The notes beneath the pieces were generated by a model, which was not told where the DNA came from, searched no databases, and was given only the letters and a program-made list of their open reading frames with translations. The position numbers and the translations under genes are program-made. 64,000 nucleotides of DNA from Gammaproteobacteria bacterium (GTDB lineage Bacteria > Pseudomonadota > Gammaproteobacteria > SZUA-140), in contig JAKISP010000001.1 in the NCBI GenBank assembly GCA_021648525.1, forward strand, positions 66,061-130,060, read 5' to 3'. This document shows positions 1 to 8,912 of this stretch, in pieces. The stretch's first letter is position 1. Every line of letters starts with the position of its first letter.

Positions 1-317
1 TTACCACGTAGGTTACGCAGGTAGTAAAGCTTGGCGCGTCTTACATCACCGCGACGAATCACGGTAATCTCCTGAACATTCGGGCTGTAGGTCTGGAATA
101 CACGCTCTACCCCTTCGCCGTAAGAAATTTTACGTACGGTGAAAGCAGAGTTCAGGCCACGGTTACGCTTGGCGATCACCACACCCGCAAATGCCTGTAG
201 ACGCTCACGCTCGCCCTCTTTAACACGTACTTTTACTTCGATGGTGTCACCAGGTGAAAACGGTGGCACTTCACGACCCATCTGTTCTTCTTCGATCTGT
301 TTAATGATATTGCTCAC
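1..317 (-). CDS. rplS: 50S ribosomal protein L19 (partial, runs off left edge)
   Basis: Reverse-strand translation from a GTG at 315-317 gives a protein beginning [16 protein letters not shown] and continuing through the typical L19 core ([35 protein letters not shown]). The GTG start is preferred because an AGGAG lies seven bases upstream and the residues after it match the L19 N-terminus. About 105 residues are present. L19 is normally near 115, so roughly ten C-terminal residues lie outside the window. L19 sits at the 30S-50S interface of the ribosome. It is the last gene of the rpsP-rimM-trmD-rplS block and starts 39 bases after trmD, so it is very likely co-transcribed with it. Confidence 0.97.
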   Translation of the reverse strand, partial: MSNIIKQIEEEQMGREVPPFSPGDTIEVKVRVKEGERERLQAFAGVVIAKRNRGLNSAFTVRKISYGEGVERVFQTYSPNVQEITVIRRGDVRRAKLYYLRNLRG

Positions 318-356
318 GTCTTACTCCTGCTATCACCAATGGTGTTTGATTAATGT

Positions 357-1118
357 CTAACTCTGTTCTTCATATTCCTGGATAAACGCATCCAGCAACT
401 GCCGTTGTTCTTTATTCAACTCAACGCCCTCAAGTAGATCAGGACGCCTTAACCATGTTCTGCCCAACGCCTGCTGCTGCCGCCAGCGTGCAATCAGCTG
501 ATGGTTGCCACTGCGTAATACCGCCGGCACCGCCATCTCATCAACTTCTTCCGGCCGCGTGTAGTGCGGATAATCCAGCAATCCATCCACAAACGAGTCC
601 TGTAACGCCGAGTCTACATGGCCTAACGCATCGGGTAAAAGTCGCGTCACCGCATCAATTACCACCATGGCTGCCAATTCACCGCCACTCAATACATAAT
701 CACCGATCGAAATTTCTTCGTCGATCTGCGATTCAATCAGACGTTCATCAATCCCTTCATAACGTCCTGCTACCAGAATCAGATTCGGCACCTGCGACAG
801 TTCAGTCGCCAGCCGCTGATCTAGCCCTCGCCCCTGTGGCGACATATAAATCACTTTGCTCTCACCATTATCCAGATTTTTCTGGATTTCACGTGTTGCA
901 TTAATCGCATCACGTAACGGCGGCAACATCATCACCATACCAGGACCACCGCCATATGGCCGATCATCCACAGTTTGATGACGGTCAGTCGTAAAATCTC
1001 GTGGATTAGTCACAGCCAACTGTAATAAACCTCGCTCAATCGCCCTGCCGGTAATCCCATCCCGTGTTAACGCATCAAACATATGCGGAAACAACGAGAT
1101 CACATCAATCCGCACCAC
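357..1118 (-). CDS. trmD: tRNA (guanine-N1-)-methyltransferase TrmD
   Basis: TrmD methylates G37 at N1 in tRNAs reading CNN codons, using S-adenosylmethionine, and prevents +1 frameshifting. The protein starts near [16 protein letters not shown] and carries the trefoil-knot SAM-binding signatures [22 protein letters not shown] and [15 protein letters not shown]. The open frame extends to a TTG at 1136. I chose the GTG at 1118 because it overlaps the rimM stop by one base (TAGTG) and has a GGAG just upstream, giving 253 residues, usual for the family. The longer TTG start would add six residues found in no TrmD I know. It is translationally coupled to rimM and followed by rplS. Confidence 0.97.
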   Translation of the reverse strand: MVRIDVISLFPHMFDALTRDGITGRAIERGLLQLAVTNPRDFTTDRHQTVDDRPYGGGPGMVMMLPPLRDAINATREIQKNLDNGESKVIYMSPQGRGLDQRLATELSQVPNLILVAGRYEGIDERLIESQIDEEISIGDYVLSGGELAAMVVIDAVTRLLPDALGHVDSALQDSFVDGLLDYPHYTRPEEVDEMAVPAVLRSGNHQLIARWRQQQALGRTWLRRPDLLEGVELNKEQRQLLDAFIQEYEEQS

Positions 1119-1636
1119 TAAAACTCCGGATCCCAATCAACGATCATCAAACCCTTTTCAAGGTCGATATCGGTAATCACATCACCATGGACAAATGGGA
1201 TCAAACGTTCTCGATCCCCCTTCACCACCACCACATCATTGGCGCCAGTATCAAACAGATGATCTATTTTACCCAGTAGTACGCCATCAACAGTCTCTAC
1301 TTGCAAGCCAGCCAAGTCGGCCCAGTAGTACTCATCTTCATCGGCCTGTGGGAGTTGATCGCGATTGACCATTATATCAAGCCCAATCAGCGATCTCACC
1401 TCATCTCGATCATGAAATCCTTCGAGATGCGCCACAATTCCTTTACCTTGCGCACGACCAGTAACCACCTTCATGGTTCGCCATCCATCACCCTCAGAGC
1501 CCACTTGCCACGGCAAGTAACCAAGGATGTTTTCTCGCGGTTGGGTATAAGAAAAGACCTTTACCCAACCACGTACGCCATAAATGCCTGAAATACGGCC
1601 GACCAAAACCGCTGATCGATCACTCATATCAGACAT
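1118..1636 (-). CDS. rimM: 16S rRNA processing protein RimM
   Basis: RimM is a maturation factor for the 30S head that binds ribosomal protein S19. At 172 residues it has the usual length. The N-terminal RimM barrel begins [18 protein letters not shown], and a PRC-barrel-like C-terminal domain includes [13 protein letters not shown] and [12 protein letters not shown]. Two starts are possible, ATG at 1636 and ATG three codons later. The former has an AGGT close upstream. It begins 11 bases after the rpsP stop and its stop overlaps the trmD start, so the order rpsP-rimM-trmD is a tight operon. Confidence 0.96.
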   Translation of the reverse strand: MSDMSDRSAVLVGRISGIYGVRGWVKVFSYTQPRENILGYLPWQVGSEGDGWRTMKVVTGRAQGKGIVAHLEGFHDRDEVRSLIGLDIMVNRDQLPQADEDEYYWADLAGLQVETVDGVLLGKIDHLFDTGANDVVVVKGDRERLIPFVHGDVITDIDLEKGLMIVDWDPEF

Positions 1637-1647
1637 TACCTAATAAA

Positions 1648-1893
1648 TCAGGCGGCTTCCTGTGACTTAACCAGCTTTGCAACACGATCAGAAGGCTGCG
1701 CACCCTGAGAAACCCAGTAGTTTAGTCTGTCGTTGTCGAGTCTCAATTTTTCTTCGTTTCCCCGAGCCACTGGATTAAAAAACCCCAGACGCTCAATGAA
1801 ACGACCGTCGCGGGCTCTACGGCTATCCGCTACCACGATGTGGTAGAAAGGACGCTTCTTGGCGCCACCACGTGCTAAACGTATCGTTACCAT
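1648..1893 (-). CDS. rpsP: 30S ribosomal protein S16
   Basis: The 81-residue product begins [20 protein letters not shown] and contains [17 protein letters not shown], the S16 signature. S16 is an early assembly protein of the 30S 5' domain. It is the first gene of the rpsP-rimM-trmD-rplS operon. About 200 bases separate it from ffh upstream. That gap holds an 8-bp inverted repeat (GAAATTAG at 1975-1982, CTAATTTC at 1997-2004) with no T-run, so whether ffh transcription continues into rpsP is not settled. Confidence 0.98.
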   Translation of the reverse strand: MVTIRLARGGAKKRPFYHIVVADSRRARDGRFIERLGFFNPVARGNEEKLRLDNDRLNYWVSQGAQPSDRVAKLVKSQEAA

Positions 1894-2096
1894 AAGTAAC
1901 TTACTTCCTCTTGTTCTGTCTCAAATATGCCCCCAACTATTTATCTGAGGGCGGAAAAGCCCGGTATTTTACGTGAAATTAGCCACTTAGGAAAGCCTAA
2001 TTTCATCATCCGGACGATTTAACATATTCACCTGGCAAAGAGAGCGCGACGATTAATGCAGTGCCACGCAATATAAACGATAAGCCATTGATTTTA

Positions 2097-3443
2097 TTAA
2101 AAAGGCATCTGGCCTTTCAGGCCGCGCATCATTTTACCCATACCACCTTTGGCCATCTTCTTCATCATCTTCTGCATCTGAGTAAACTGCTTTAGCATGC
2201 GATTAAGCTCCTGCACCTGCACCCCGGAACCGGCCGCAATACGACGCTTGCGAGAGGCCTTGATGATATCCGGGCGGGCACGCTCATGTGGCGTCATTGA
2301 ATTAATCATCGCCTCGACGCGATCAAACTGCTTATCGTCGATCTGTCCTTTAGCCTCTTTCGGGATATTAGAAAGCCCTGGAATCTTATCCATCAGACCA
2401 GCGACACCGCCCATGCTTTTCATCTGCTGCAGCTGATCTCGATAATCAGCCAGATCGAAGCCTTTGCCCTTTTTCATTTTTCTGGCAAGCTTCTCCGCCT
2501 TATCACGGTCAATCTTACCTTCTGCCTCTTCAACCAGCGTCAGTACATCACCCATGCCAAGAATACGAGAGGCAACACGATCAGGATGAAACAACTCTAA
2601 TGCTTCATTTTTCTCACCAACGCCGAGGAACTTAATTGGCTTACCGGTAATCTGGCGGATCGAAAGCGCCGCACCACCACGTGCATCGCCATCGGTTTTA
2701 GTCAGCACCACGCCGGTCAACGGCAGCGTGTCATTAAAGGCCTTTGCGGTATTGGCAGCATCTTGCCCGGTCATACTATCGACAACAAAAAGCGTCTCAA
2801 TCGGCTCGGCGACCGCGTGAATCTCTTTGATTTCATTCATCATTTCGTGATCGACATGCAGGCGACCCGCTGTATCGATGATCAAAACATCAATGTGCTG
2901 TTTCTTCGCATGTTTGATCGCTGCTTTGGCAATCTTAACCGGTTTTTGTGAGGGATCACTGGGGAAAAACTCAGCTTCCACTTCACCTGCTAACGCCTTT
3001 AGCTGCTCAATTGCAGCCGGACGATAGACATCAGCACTCACTACCATCACACTCTTTTTCTGCTTCTGTTTCAAAAAGCGCGCCAGCTTCGCAACCGTGG
3101 TGGTTTTACCCGCCCCCTGCAGGCCGGCCATCAAAATAACCGCTGGCGGCTGCATGCTTAGATTAAGCTGCTCGCACGCCTCACCCATGGTGGTGGTCAG
3201 TTCATCGCTCACGACCTTAATAAAGGCCTGACCGGGCGTCAGACTTAGCAATACTTCTTTGCCAACGGCACGCTCTTTAACGCGATCGATAAATTCACGC
3301 ACCACCGGCAAGGCGACATCAGCCTCAAGCAGCGCCATACGCACTTCACGCAACGCATCTTTAATATTATCTTCGGTTAACCTGCCCTGACCTCGGACAT
3401 TTTTAAGGGTACGACCCAGGCGATCACTTAAGCCATCAAACAT
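2097..3443 (-). CDS. ffh: Signal recognition particle protein Ffh (SRP54)
   Basis: Ffh is the GTPase of the signal recognition particle; it binds signal peptides and 4.5S RNA and docks with FtsY. The 448-residue protein starts MFDGLSDRLGRTLKNVRG (N domain). It contains the G-domain motifs GLQGAGKTTTVAKLA (P-loop, about residues 106-120), DVYRPAAIEQL, DTAGRLHVD and TKTDGDARGGAALS. The C-terminal M domain is methionine-rich (LKQFTQMQKMMKKMAKGG, ending GLKGQMPF). Length and order are those of a full gene. The next upstream gene is an MBL-fold gene on the same strand 115 bases away. Confidence 0.98.
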   Translation of the reverse strand: MFDGLSDRLGRTLKNVRGQGRLTEDNIKDALREVRMALLEADVALPVVREFIDRVKERAVGKEVLLSLTPGQAFIKVVSDELTTTMGEACEQLNLSMQPPAVILMAGLQGAGKTTTVAKLARFLKQKQKKSVMVVSADVYRPAAIEQLKALAGEVEAEFFPSDPSQKPVKIAKAAIKHAKKQHIDVLIIDTAGRLHVDHEMMNEIKEIHAVAEPIETLFVVDSMTGQDAANTAKAFNDTLPLTGVVLTKTDGDARGGAALSIRQITGKPIKFLGVGEKNEALELFHPDRVASRILGMGDVLTLVEEAEGKIDRDKAEKLARKMKKGKGFDLADYRDQLQQMKSMGGVAGLMDKIPGLSNIPKEAKGQIDDKQFDRVEAMINSMTPHERARPDIIKASRKRRIAAGSGVQVQELNRMLKQFTQMQKMMKKMAKGGMGKMMRGLKGQMPF

Positions 3444-3558
3444 CGAAAACTCTCTAAATTGATTGATTTTTATTACAGGCGGTCAATGATACACGTTTTC
3501 ACCGACCAGAGAATTAAGCAGGCTGATGTCAGAACAGACAGCCTCATAAAGGGAAAAA

Positions 3559-4323
3559 TTACAATTCAAACACCTGATTGCCGAGCAGACGCTTCAGATT
3601 ACGCTCCGGCATCAACTGCTGACATTCATCAAAAATACGTTTTTCCTCACCCGGTTTATTGTGAGTCACAAAGATCTCTGGCGTGTGATTCAGTTTTTTC
3701 AGATCATCCGCCAGTAATGAAGGGCAATAATGACGTGCCTTAAGACTCAATTCTCTATCTTTATTACTAAATGCGGCCTCAACCAGCAGCAGATCAAGTC
3801 TCTCATGTGCATTTAATGCCGCCCAAAAGGTATCATTGGTCACCGTATCGCCGGTAAAAGCAAATACGCCGCTATCGCAAGCCACCCGATAACCGACTGC
3901 AGGCACAATATGATTAACGGGGATCATCTCTAGTGAACGTCCCTCTAGCTCACAGGTTTCCCCCGGCGAAAGCACATCATAGGCCATTACGGGAATTTCA
4001 GGTGTTGGCAACTTGGCAAAATCAGGCCAGATCGCCCAGTTAAAAATATGTTTTTTCAGCACCTCAATCGTCGGCGCTTGCGCATGAATGATGATCGGCT
4101 GTTTCAGTTGATCAAAAATACTATCCACCATCAATGGCAGGCAGGCAATATGATCCAGATGAGAATGGGTTACAAAGACATGGCGGATTTTCGCCATCTC
4201 TGCAAGCGTCAGCTCACCGATGCCTGTGCCAGCATCGATTAAAATATCGTCATCAATTAGCAGTGAAGTCGTTCGTAAACCATCTCCGATCCCACCGCTA
4301 CAGCCCAGCACTCGCAATTTCAT
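3559..4323 (-). CDS. MBL-fold hydrolase, 3',5'-cyclic-nucleotide phosphodiesterase-like
   Basis: A 254-residue metallo-beta-lactamase-fold protein starting MKLRVLGCSGGIGDG. The zinc-binding HxHxDH motif is seen as THSHLDHIACLP (about residues 52-63), with later ligands in FTGDTVTNDTFW and FVTHNKPGEE. Proteins of this size and pattern in gammaproteobacteria are usually annotated as cyclic-nucleotide (cAMP) phosphodiesterases related to class II PDEs or tRNase Z-like hydrolases. The substrate cannot be decided from sequence alone. No signal peptide is seen, so it is probably cytoplasmic. It is upstream of ffh on the same strand and divergent from ypjD. Confidence 0.8.
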   Translation of the reverse strand: MKLRVLGCSGGIGDGLRTTSLLIDDDILIDAGTGIGELTLAEMAKIRHVFVTHSHLDHIACLPLMVDSIFDQLKQPIIIHAQAPTIEVLKKHIFNWAIWPDFAKLPTPEIPVMAYDVLSPGETCELEGRSLEMIPVNHIVPAVGYRVACDSGVFAFTGDTVTNDTFWAALNAHERLDLLLVEAAFSNKDRELSLKARHYCPSLLADDLKKLNHTPEIFVTHNKPGEEKRIFDECQQLMPERNLKRLLGNQVFEL

Positions 4324-4661
4324 TCGATGCTTCCCGAATATACGCTCTCAGCACGCATAATTATGATAAATCCACCATCAGCAGACAATCTTCGTCACCC
4401 ACATTGAAATACATTGTTGAATGTCATTCCACCATTTCACCTTCAAATCTACTTCAAAATCCCACGTATCGTCACGAACATGGCGCTAATATGGCATGTA
4501 ACGAATCCCCGTAAAATCGTAACACTATCATATCTATCGACATTTTCATTTATCTTTTAAGCTAATTTTACCTATTCAGTTAAATATTTAACGAAAACAC
4601 CTCTTCAATGACTTCACCGCTTGTGTCATCATCTTGTCTTAATGAAAAACCTGACTAAAAT
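4324..4661. other. 338-base intergenic region between divergent genes
   Basis: AT-rich non-coding DNA between the MBL-fold gene (minus) and ypjD (plus). It must hold the promoters of both, but I see no clearly supported -35/-10 pair, no strong palindrome and no credible gene. The open frame across 4134-4514 has no ribosome-binding site and no recognisable composition. Confidence 0.5.
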
Positions 4662-5462
4662 ATGAGCAACACAATAATCAGCTTTGCTGCCATCGCCTGC
4701 TATCTCGCCACCGCGACACTGCTGGCCATGCGTCTAACAAAAAAAATTGAGATGGGCAACAAAACCAGGCTGATCCTGCTGGGTCTGGTTGCGATGGCAA
4801 TGCACGCCACCGTATTAGCCTTCAATATGTTTACACCACAAGGGATTAACTTCGGTTTTTTCAATGCGGTATCACTTCTCTCGTGGCTTATCGCACTCAT
4901 ACTACTAACGGCAGCGCTCACCAAGCCAGTCGAAAACCTTGGCATTGTGCTCTTACCGCTCGCCGCTTTAGCAATTTCGCTTGGCCTGGTATTTCCATCT
5001 GAATATTACATCACCGAAGCTGGTAAAACACAGATTGGCGCGCACATTCTGATTTCAATTGTCGCCTACAGCTTATTAAGCATCGCGGCAGTACAGGCGA
5101 TCCTGTTAGCGATACAGGACCGGCACCTGCACAACAAACATCCCGGCGGCTTTATTCGCACCCTGCCACCGCTACAGACAATGGAAACGCTGCTATTTCA
5201 GATGATCGGGCTTGGATTTATACTCTATAGCCTGTCACTTATCAGCGGTGCGCTGTTTATTGAGGATATGTTCGCACAACACCTGGCCCACAAAACTGTC
5301 TTTTCGATCACGGCATGGACAGTGTTTGCAATCTTACTGTGGGGCCGCTGGCGGCATGGCTGGCGCGGAAAAAAAGCAATTCGCTGGACGTTGGCAGGCT
5401 TTACTGCAGTACTGCTAGCCTACCTTGGCAGCAAGCTAGTGCTTGAAGTGGTACTCAAATAA
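4662..5462 (+). CDS. ypjD: Inner membrane protein YpjD (CcsA/cytochrome c assembly-like)
   Basis: A 266-residue polytopic membrane protein with about eight hydrophobic segments, starting MSNTIISFAAIACYLATATL. The C-terminal half has the layout of the CcsA/CcmC cytochrome c assembly family: AHILISIVAYSLLSIAAVQA, then IGLGFILYSLSLISGALF, and WGRWRHGWRGKKAIRW. Histidines in AHILIS and LAHKTVFS are candidate heme ligands. In Escherichia coli the homologue ypjD lies between ffh and yfjD, exactly as here (ffh side at the left, yfjD at the right). The precise role of YpjD is unproven. Confidence 0.88.
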   Translation: MSNTIISFAAIACYLATATLLAMRLTKKIEMGNKTRLILLGLVAMAMHATVLAFNMFTPQGINFGFFNAVSLLSWLIALILLTAALTKPVENLGIVLLPLAALAISLGLVFPSEYYITEAGKTQIGAHILISIVAYSLLSIAAVQAILLAIQDRHLHNKHPGGFIRTLPPLQTMETLLFQMIGLGFILYSLSLISGALFIEDMFAQHLAHKTVFSITAWTVFAILLWGRWRHGWRGKKAIRWTLAGFTAVLLAYLGSKLVLEVVLK

Positions 5463-5521
5463 CCCAATGACGCCTCGCGTTATCACTCCAACCAATCGTG
5501 CTACAAACAGGATGACACCTC

Positions 5522-6808
5522 GTGGATGAGATTTCACTAACCACGCTGCTCGTGGTTCTCTTTGTGCTACTGCTGATCTCCGCATTTTTCTCAGCCTCTG
5601 AGACTGCCATGATGAGCCTTAACCGCTATCGTCTGCGCCACCTTGCTCAAACGGGACACTCAGGCGCAAAACGTGCGCAGAAATTGCTTGAGCGCCCAGA
5701 CCGTTTAATTGGATTGATTCTGCTCGGCAACAACTTTGTTAACATCCTGGCCTCTTCGATCACCACCATCATTGCGCTCAAATATCTGGGCGAAGCCTGG
5801 ATCGCGGCAGCAGCAGGCGTACTAACCCTCGTAATCCTGATTTTTGCAGAAGTTACCCCCAAAACAAAAGCGGCACTAAACCCAGAGCATATCGCCTTTC
5901 CAGCAACCATCATTCTCAAACCATTGCTGGTCATCTGTTACCCGATGGTCTGGATGATTAACATCATCGCCAACAACCTGCTTAAGCTACTCGGAGTTTC
6001 ACCCAATAGTGGTGCCCTGCAACAACTAACACAAGAGGAACTGCGCACCGTCGTGAACGAAGCGGGCGCAATGATCCCACAACGTCATCAAAAAATGCTG
6101 CTCAACATCCTCGATCTTGAAAAGGTCACCATTGAAGACATCATGGTACCGCGCAACGAAATCATCGGCATCGACCTTGACGACGAACTCAATGAGATCA
6201 TTCAATTACTAACTAACTGCCAGCACACGCGCCTTCCGCTCTATCGTGAAAACATTAATAATGTACTCGGCATTATGCATGTGCGCAATGTACTGCCTTT
6301 TATCCATAAAGAAGATTTCAGTAAAGAGACGCTTCTCGGCATCGCAAAAGAGCCTTATTTCATGCCGGAAGGAACAGCACTTAACACTCAACTATTGAAT
6401 TTCCAACGCCAGAAACGGCGTATCGGCCTGGTGGTCGATGAATATGGCGATATCGAAGGATTGGTCACGTTAGAAGATATTCTGGAAGAGATTGTCGGTG
6501 AGTTCACCACTGACATTGCAACCGCTATTAAAGATATCCACCCACAGGAAGATGGCAGCTTTCTTGTGGATGGCAGTGCCAATTTGCGTGAGATCAACCG
6601 CACCATGCATTGGTCATTTCCAACAGATGGCCCTAAGACATTGAATGGCTTAATCACCGATTATCTGGAATCAATCCCCGTTCCAGGAACAAGCCTGCGC
6701 ATTGCGGGCTACCCGATTGAGATTGTACAGATTGCAGACAATACCGTTAAAACAGCGCGGATCTATCCCGAGCTAAAGGTGGTAAACGAGGAAAAAGAAA
6801 CGGATTAA
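5522..6808 (+). CDS. yfjD: HlyC/CorC family protein YfjD (DUF21-CBS-CorC_HlyC)
   Basis: A 428-residue membrane protein of the CNNM/CorB family, proposed to move Mg2+ or to affect metal resistance. Residues about 1-185 form the DUF21 transmembrane domain (SAFFSASETAMMSLNRYRLR, LLGNNFVNILASS). Two CBS domains follow (EDIMVPRNEIIGID; GLVVDEYGDIEGLVTLEDIL at about 299-318), then a C-terminal CorC_HlyC domain (EDGSFLVDGSANLREINR). The start is a GTG at 5522 with an AGGATG upstream. It begins 59 bases after ypjD on the same strand and is probably co-transcribed. Confidence 0.92.
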   Translation: MDEISLTTLLVVLFVLLLISAFFSASETAMMSLNRYRLRHLAQTGHSGAKRAQKLLERPDRLIGLILLGNNFVNILASSITTIIALKYLGEAWIAAAAGVLTLVILIFAEVTPKTKAALNPEHIAFPATIILKPLLVICYPMVWMINIIANNLLKLLGVSPNSGALQQLTQEELRTVVNEAGAMIPQRHQKMLLNILDLEKVTIEDIMVPRNEIIGIDLDDELNEIIQLLTNCQHTRLPLYRENINNVLGIMHVRNVLPFIHKEDFSKETLLGIAKEPYFMPEGTALNTQLLNFQRQKRRIGLVVDEYGDIEGLVTLEDILEEIVGEFTTDIATAIKDIHPQEDGSFLVDGSANLREINRTMHWSFPTDGPKTLNGLITDYLESIPVPGTSLRIAGYPIEIVQIADNTVKTARIYPELKVVNEEKETD

Positions 6809-6836
6809 TGTGGCGATGACAGTTGGTTTAATCGCT

Positions 6837-7865
6837 CTAATCAGCAGCGCTATCACGTTTGGCGCGGCAACAACGATTACGCCCTTCTTCTTTCGCATCA
6901 TAGAGTGCAGCATCTGCCAATGCTATCAAACTTGCGCAGTCATCCCCACATTGCGGTGGAATACCAGCCGCGCCTAATGAAATCGAAACAATATCAGCCA
7001 CATCAGAGAACTCATGTTTAAGCGCCAGCTTCTCCACTGCAAGACGTAACTCTTCTGCGATCACCATCGCGCCATCAAGATCGGTATTCGGCAATACAAC
7101 CGTAAACTCTTCACCACCATAACGCGCCACCATATCGGATGAACGACGCATCGTATCGGCTAAAGCACTCGCAACCTTTTGCAAACAATCATCCCCACCC
7201 TGATGACCATAACCATCATTATATTTTTTGAAGAAATCGATGTCGATCAATAGCAATGCCAGATTGGTCTCTTCGCGTACCGCTCGCCGCCATTCTTTAG
7301 TAATATATTCATCAAACGAACGACGGTTGGGAATACCTGTCAGGCCATCAATCGCAGAGAGACGTTGCAACTCAACGTTTTTGACTTCCAGCTCTTTTTG
7401 TAACTCATGTAACTCACGGAAAGCGGCATCACGCTGTTGCTGTGCCACATAACTACGAGAGTGTGCCCGAATACGAGCAATCAATTCAATTTGATCTGGC
7501 AGCTTAACAAGGTAATCACTAGCACCACAGCTAAAAGCCTCACTCTTATCTTTTGGGTCTTCCTTGCTCGACAATACAATGACTGGTGTGTTGTTCAATA
7601 CTGGATGATTACGATAAAAACGCACCAATGTCATACCATCGATATCAGGCATCACAAGATCCTGCAAAATGGTAGTCGGCGCTATCTCAACCGCCATTTC
7701 GACAGCCTTTTTAGGCTCACTACAATAATGAAAAGTAATATTCGACTCACTAGCCAGCATACGGCGAATCGCTTCTGCAACCATCTGTTGATCATCTACC
7801 AGCAGCACGACAATCTCATCTGTCATACTGTTCTCATCTGATAATGCTTTACTCACGTTGCTCAT
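6837..7865 (-). CDS. wspR: WspR-like response regulator diguanylate cyclase (REC-GGDEF)
   Basis: Output enzyme of the Wsp pathway; it makes cyclic di-GMP from two GTP when phosphorylated. The receiver domain (about residues 15-140) has the acidic pair in VDDQQMVAEA, the phospho-acceptor Asp69 in QDLVMPDIDG, and K in YLVKLPDQ. A coiled helical linker (FRELHELQKELEVKNVELQ) leads to the GGDEF domain beginning LSAIDGLTGIPNRRSFDEY. The active site reads ARYGGEEF. An RSSD inhibitory (I-site) motif lies five residues before the core, as in Pseudomonas WspR. The 342 residues match WspR in length. It is the last gene of the operon, 27 bases after wspF, with a GGGG ahead of the ATG. Confidence 0.94.
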   Translation of the reverse strand: MSNVSKALSDENSMTDEIVVLLVDDQQMVAEAIRRMLASESNITFHYCSEPKKAVEMAVEIAPTTILQDLVMPDIDGMTLVRFYRNHPVLNNTPVIVLSSKEDPKDKSEAFSCGASDYLVKLPDQIELIARIRAHSRSYVAQQQRDAAFRELHELQKELEVKNVELQRLSAIDGLTGIPNRRSFDEYITKEWRRAVREETNLALLLIDIDFFKKYNDGYGHQGGDDCLQKVASALADTMRRSSDMVARYGGEEFTVVLPNTDLDGAMVIAEELRLAVEKLALKHEFSDVADIVSISLGAAGIPPQCGDDCASLIALADAALYDAKEEGRNRCCRAKRDSAAD

Positions 7866-7892
7866 ATTAACTGCCCCATGCTCAATTTATCA

Positions 7893-8912
7893 TCATGCAT
7901 CATAGCGTTTAAGCAATACTGCTGAAATTTCATCCAGTGGAAGCACCTCTACCGCGGCATTCAGTGCCGCCGCCGCTTTAGGCATACCGTAAACGGCACA
8001 CGAAGCCTCATCCTGTGCGATGGTATGCACTCCTTTTTGACGTAACGCTAACAGTCCAGCCGCCCCATCACGCCCCATTCCCGTTAACAACGCGGCCACT
8101 AACTTCCCGCTCCAATGCAGTGCAACACTTTCAAAAAAAACATCAACTGAGGGACGATAAACCATTCCTCTGGGTTCTTCAGTATATGTCAAACGCCCAC
8201 CGGAAGACATGATCAAGTGATCATTCGTTGCGGCAAGATAGACAATTCCAGGGGAAATTTTTTCGCCCTCTTCCGCCATCTTTACCTTCATTTTACATTG
8301 CGTACTTAACCACTCAACCAACTCACATGCGAAATGCTCATCAATATGCTGAATGACAATAACACTGCCAGAAAAACCAATGGGGAAGTCAGCAAGCACT
8401 TTTGCGAGGGCGGGAGGACCGCCTGTGGAGGAACCCAGAATCACAAGCGATTGATTGCGTTGAGCAAGCGAACTTGAAGCACGCCGCACCACATTAACAC
8501 AGCCACGAGGGACTCTTGATCTGGTTAACTTTTCAATCGTTTTAATTTTATCTAAAATCGTCAGCTCACCCTGAATGTCCCCGGAAGAATTCAGTACTGG
8601 CGTTTTAACAACATCCAGTGCGCCTGCCCCCATCGCCTCAAAAATCATCGTGCTATTACCTTCAACTGAAGAAGTCACAATCAAAATTGGGCAGGGTGTC
8701 TCACTCATTATTTTTCGGCTGGCTTCAACGCCATTCATCACTGGCATAATCAAATCCATTAGAATCAGATCAGGCAAGTCATTAGCACATTTATTAACCG
8801 CCTCTTCACCATTGATAGCAATCCATGCCAACTGATGATCTGTCACTGTCGATAAAATACGCTTTAGCCCTTCAACCGCCACCATCATGTCATTGACTAT
8901 CGCCACCCTCAT
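7893..8912 (-). CDS. wspF: WspF-like chemoreceptor methylesterase (CheB)
   Basis: CheB-type response regulator and protein-glutamate methylesterase that adapts the WspA receptor; loss of WspF in pseudomonads locks the pathway on. The receiver domain begins MRVAIVNDMMVAVEG, with Asp in ILMDLIMPVMNG. The effector domain has the catalytic triad region: Ser in LVILGSSTGGPPALAKVL, His in VIVIQHIDEHFACEL and Asp in LLTGMGRDGAAGLLAL. 339 residues. The start overlaps the wspE stop by four bases (ATGA), so the two are translationally coupled. Confidence 0.94.
   Translation of the reverse strand: MRVAIVNDMMVAVEGLKRILSTVTDHQLAWIAINGEEAVNKCANDLPDLILMDLIMPVMNGVEASRKIMSETPCPILIVTSSVEGNSTMIFEAMGAGALDVVKTPVLNSSGDIQGELTILDKIKTIEKLTRSRVPRGCVNVVRRASSSLAQRNQSLVILGSSTGGPPALAKVLADFPIGFSGSVIVIQHIDEHFACELVEWLSTQCKMKVKMAEEGEKISPGIVYLAATNDHLIMSSGGRLTYTEEPRGMVYRPSVDVFFESVALHWSGKLVAALLTGMGRDGAAGLLALRQKGVHTIAQDEASCAVYGMPKAAAALNAAVEVLPLDEISAVLLKRYDA

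Noticed and set aside
455-904. 149-residue plus-strand frame
   Set aside because: Lies entirely opposite trmD, which is certain; composition is that of an antisense shadow.
1975-2004. Inverted repeat between ffh and rpsP as a terminator
   Set aside because: Stem is AT-rich (8 bp) and lacks a following T-run on either strand; not strong enough to call.
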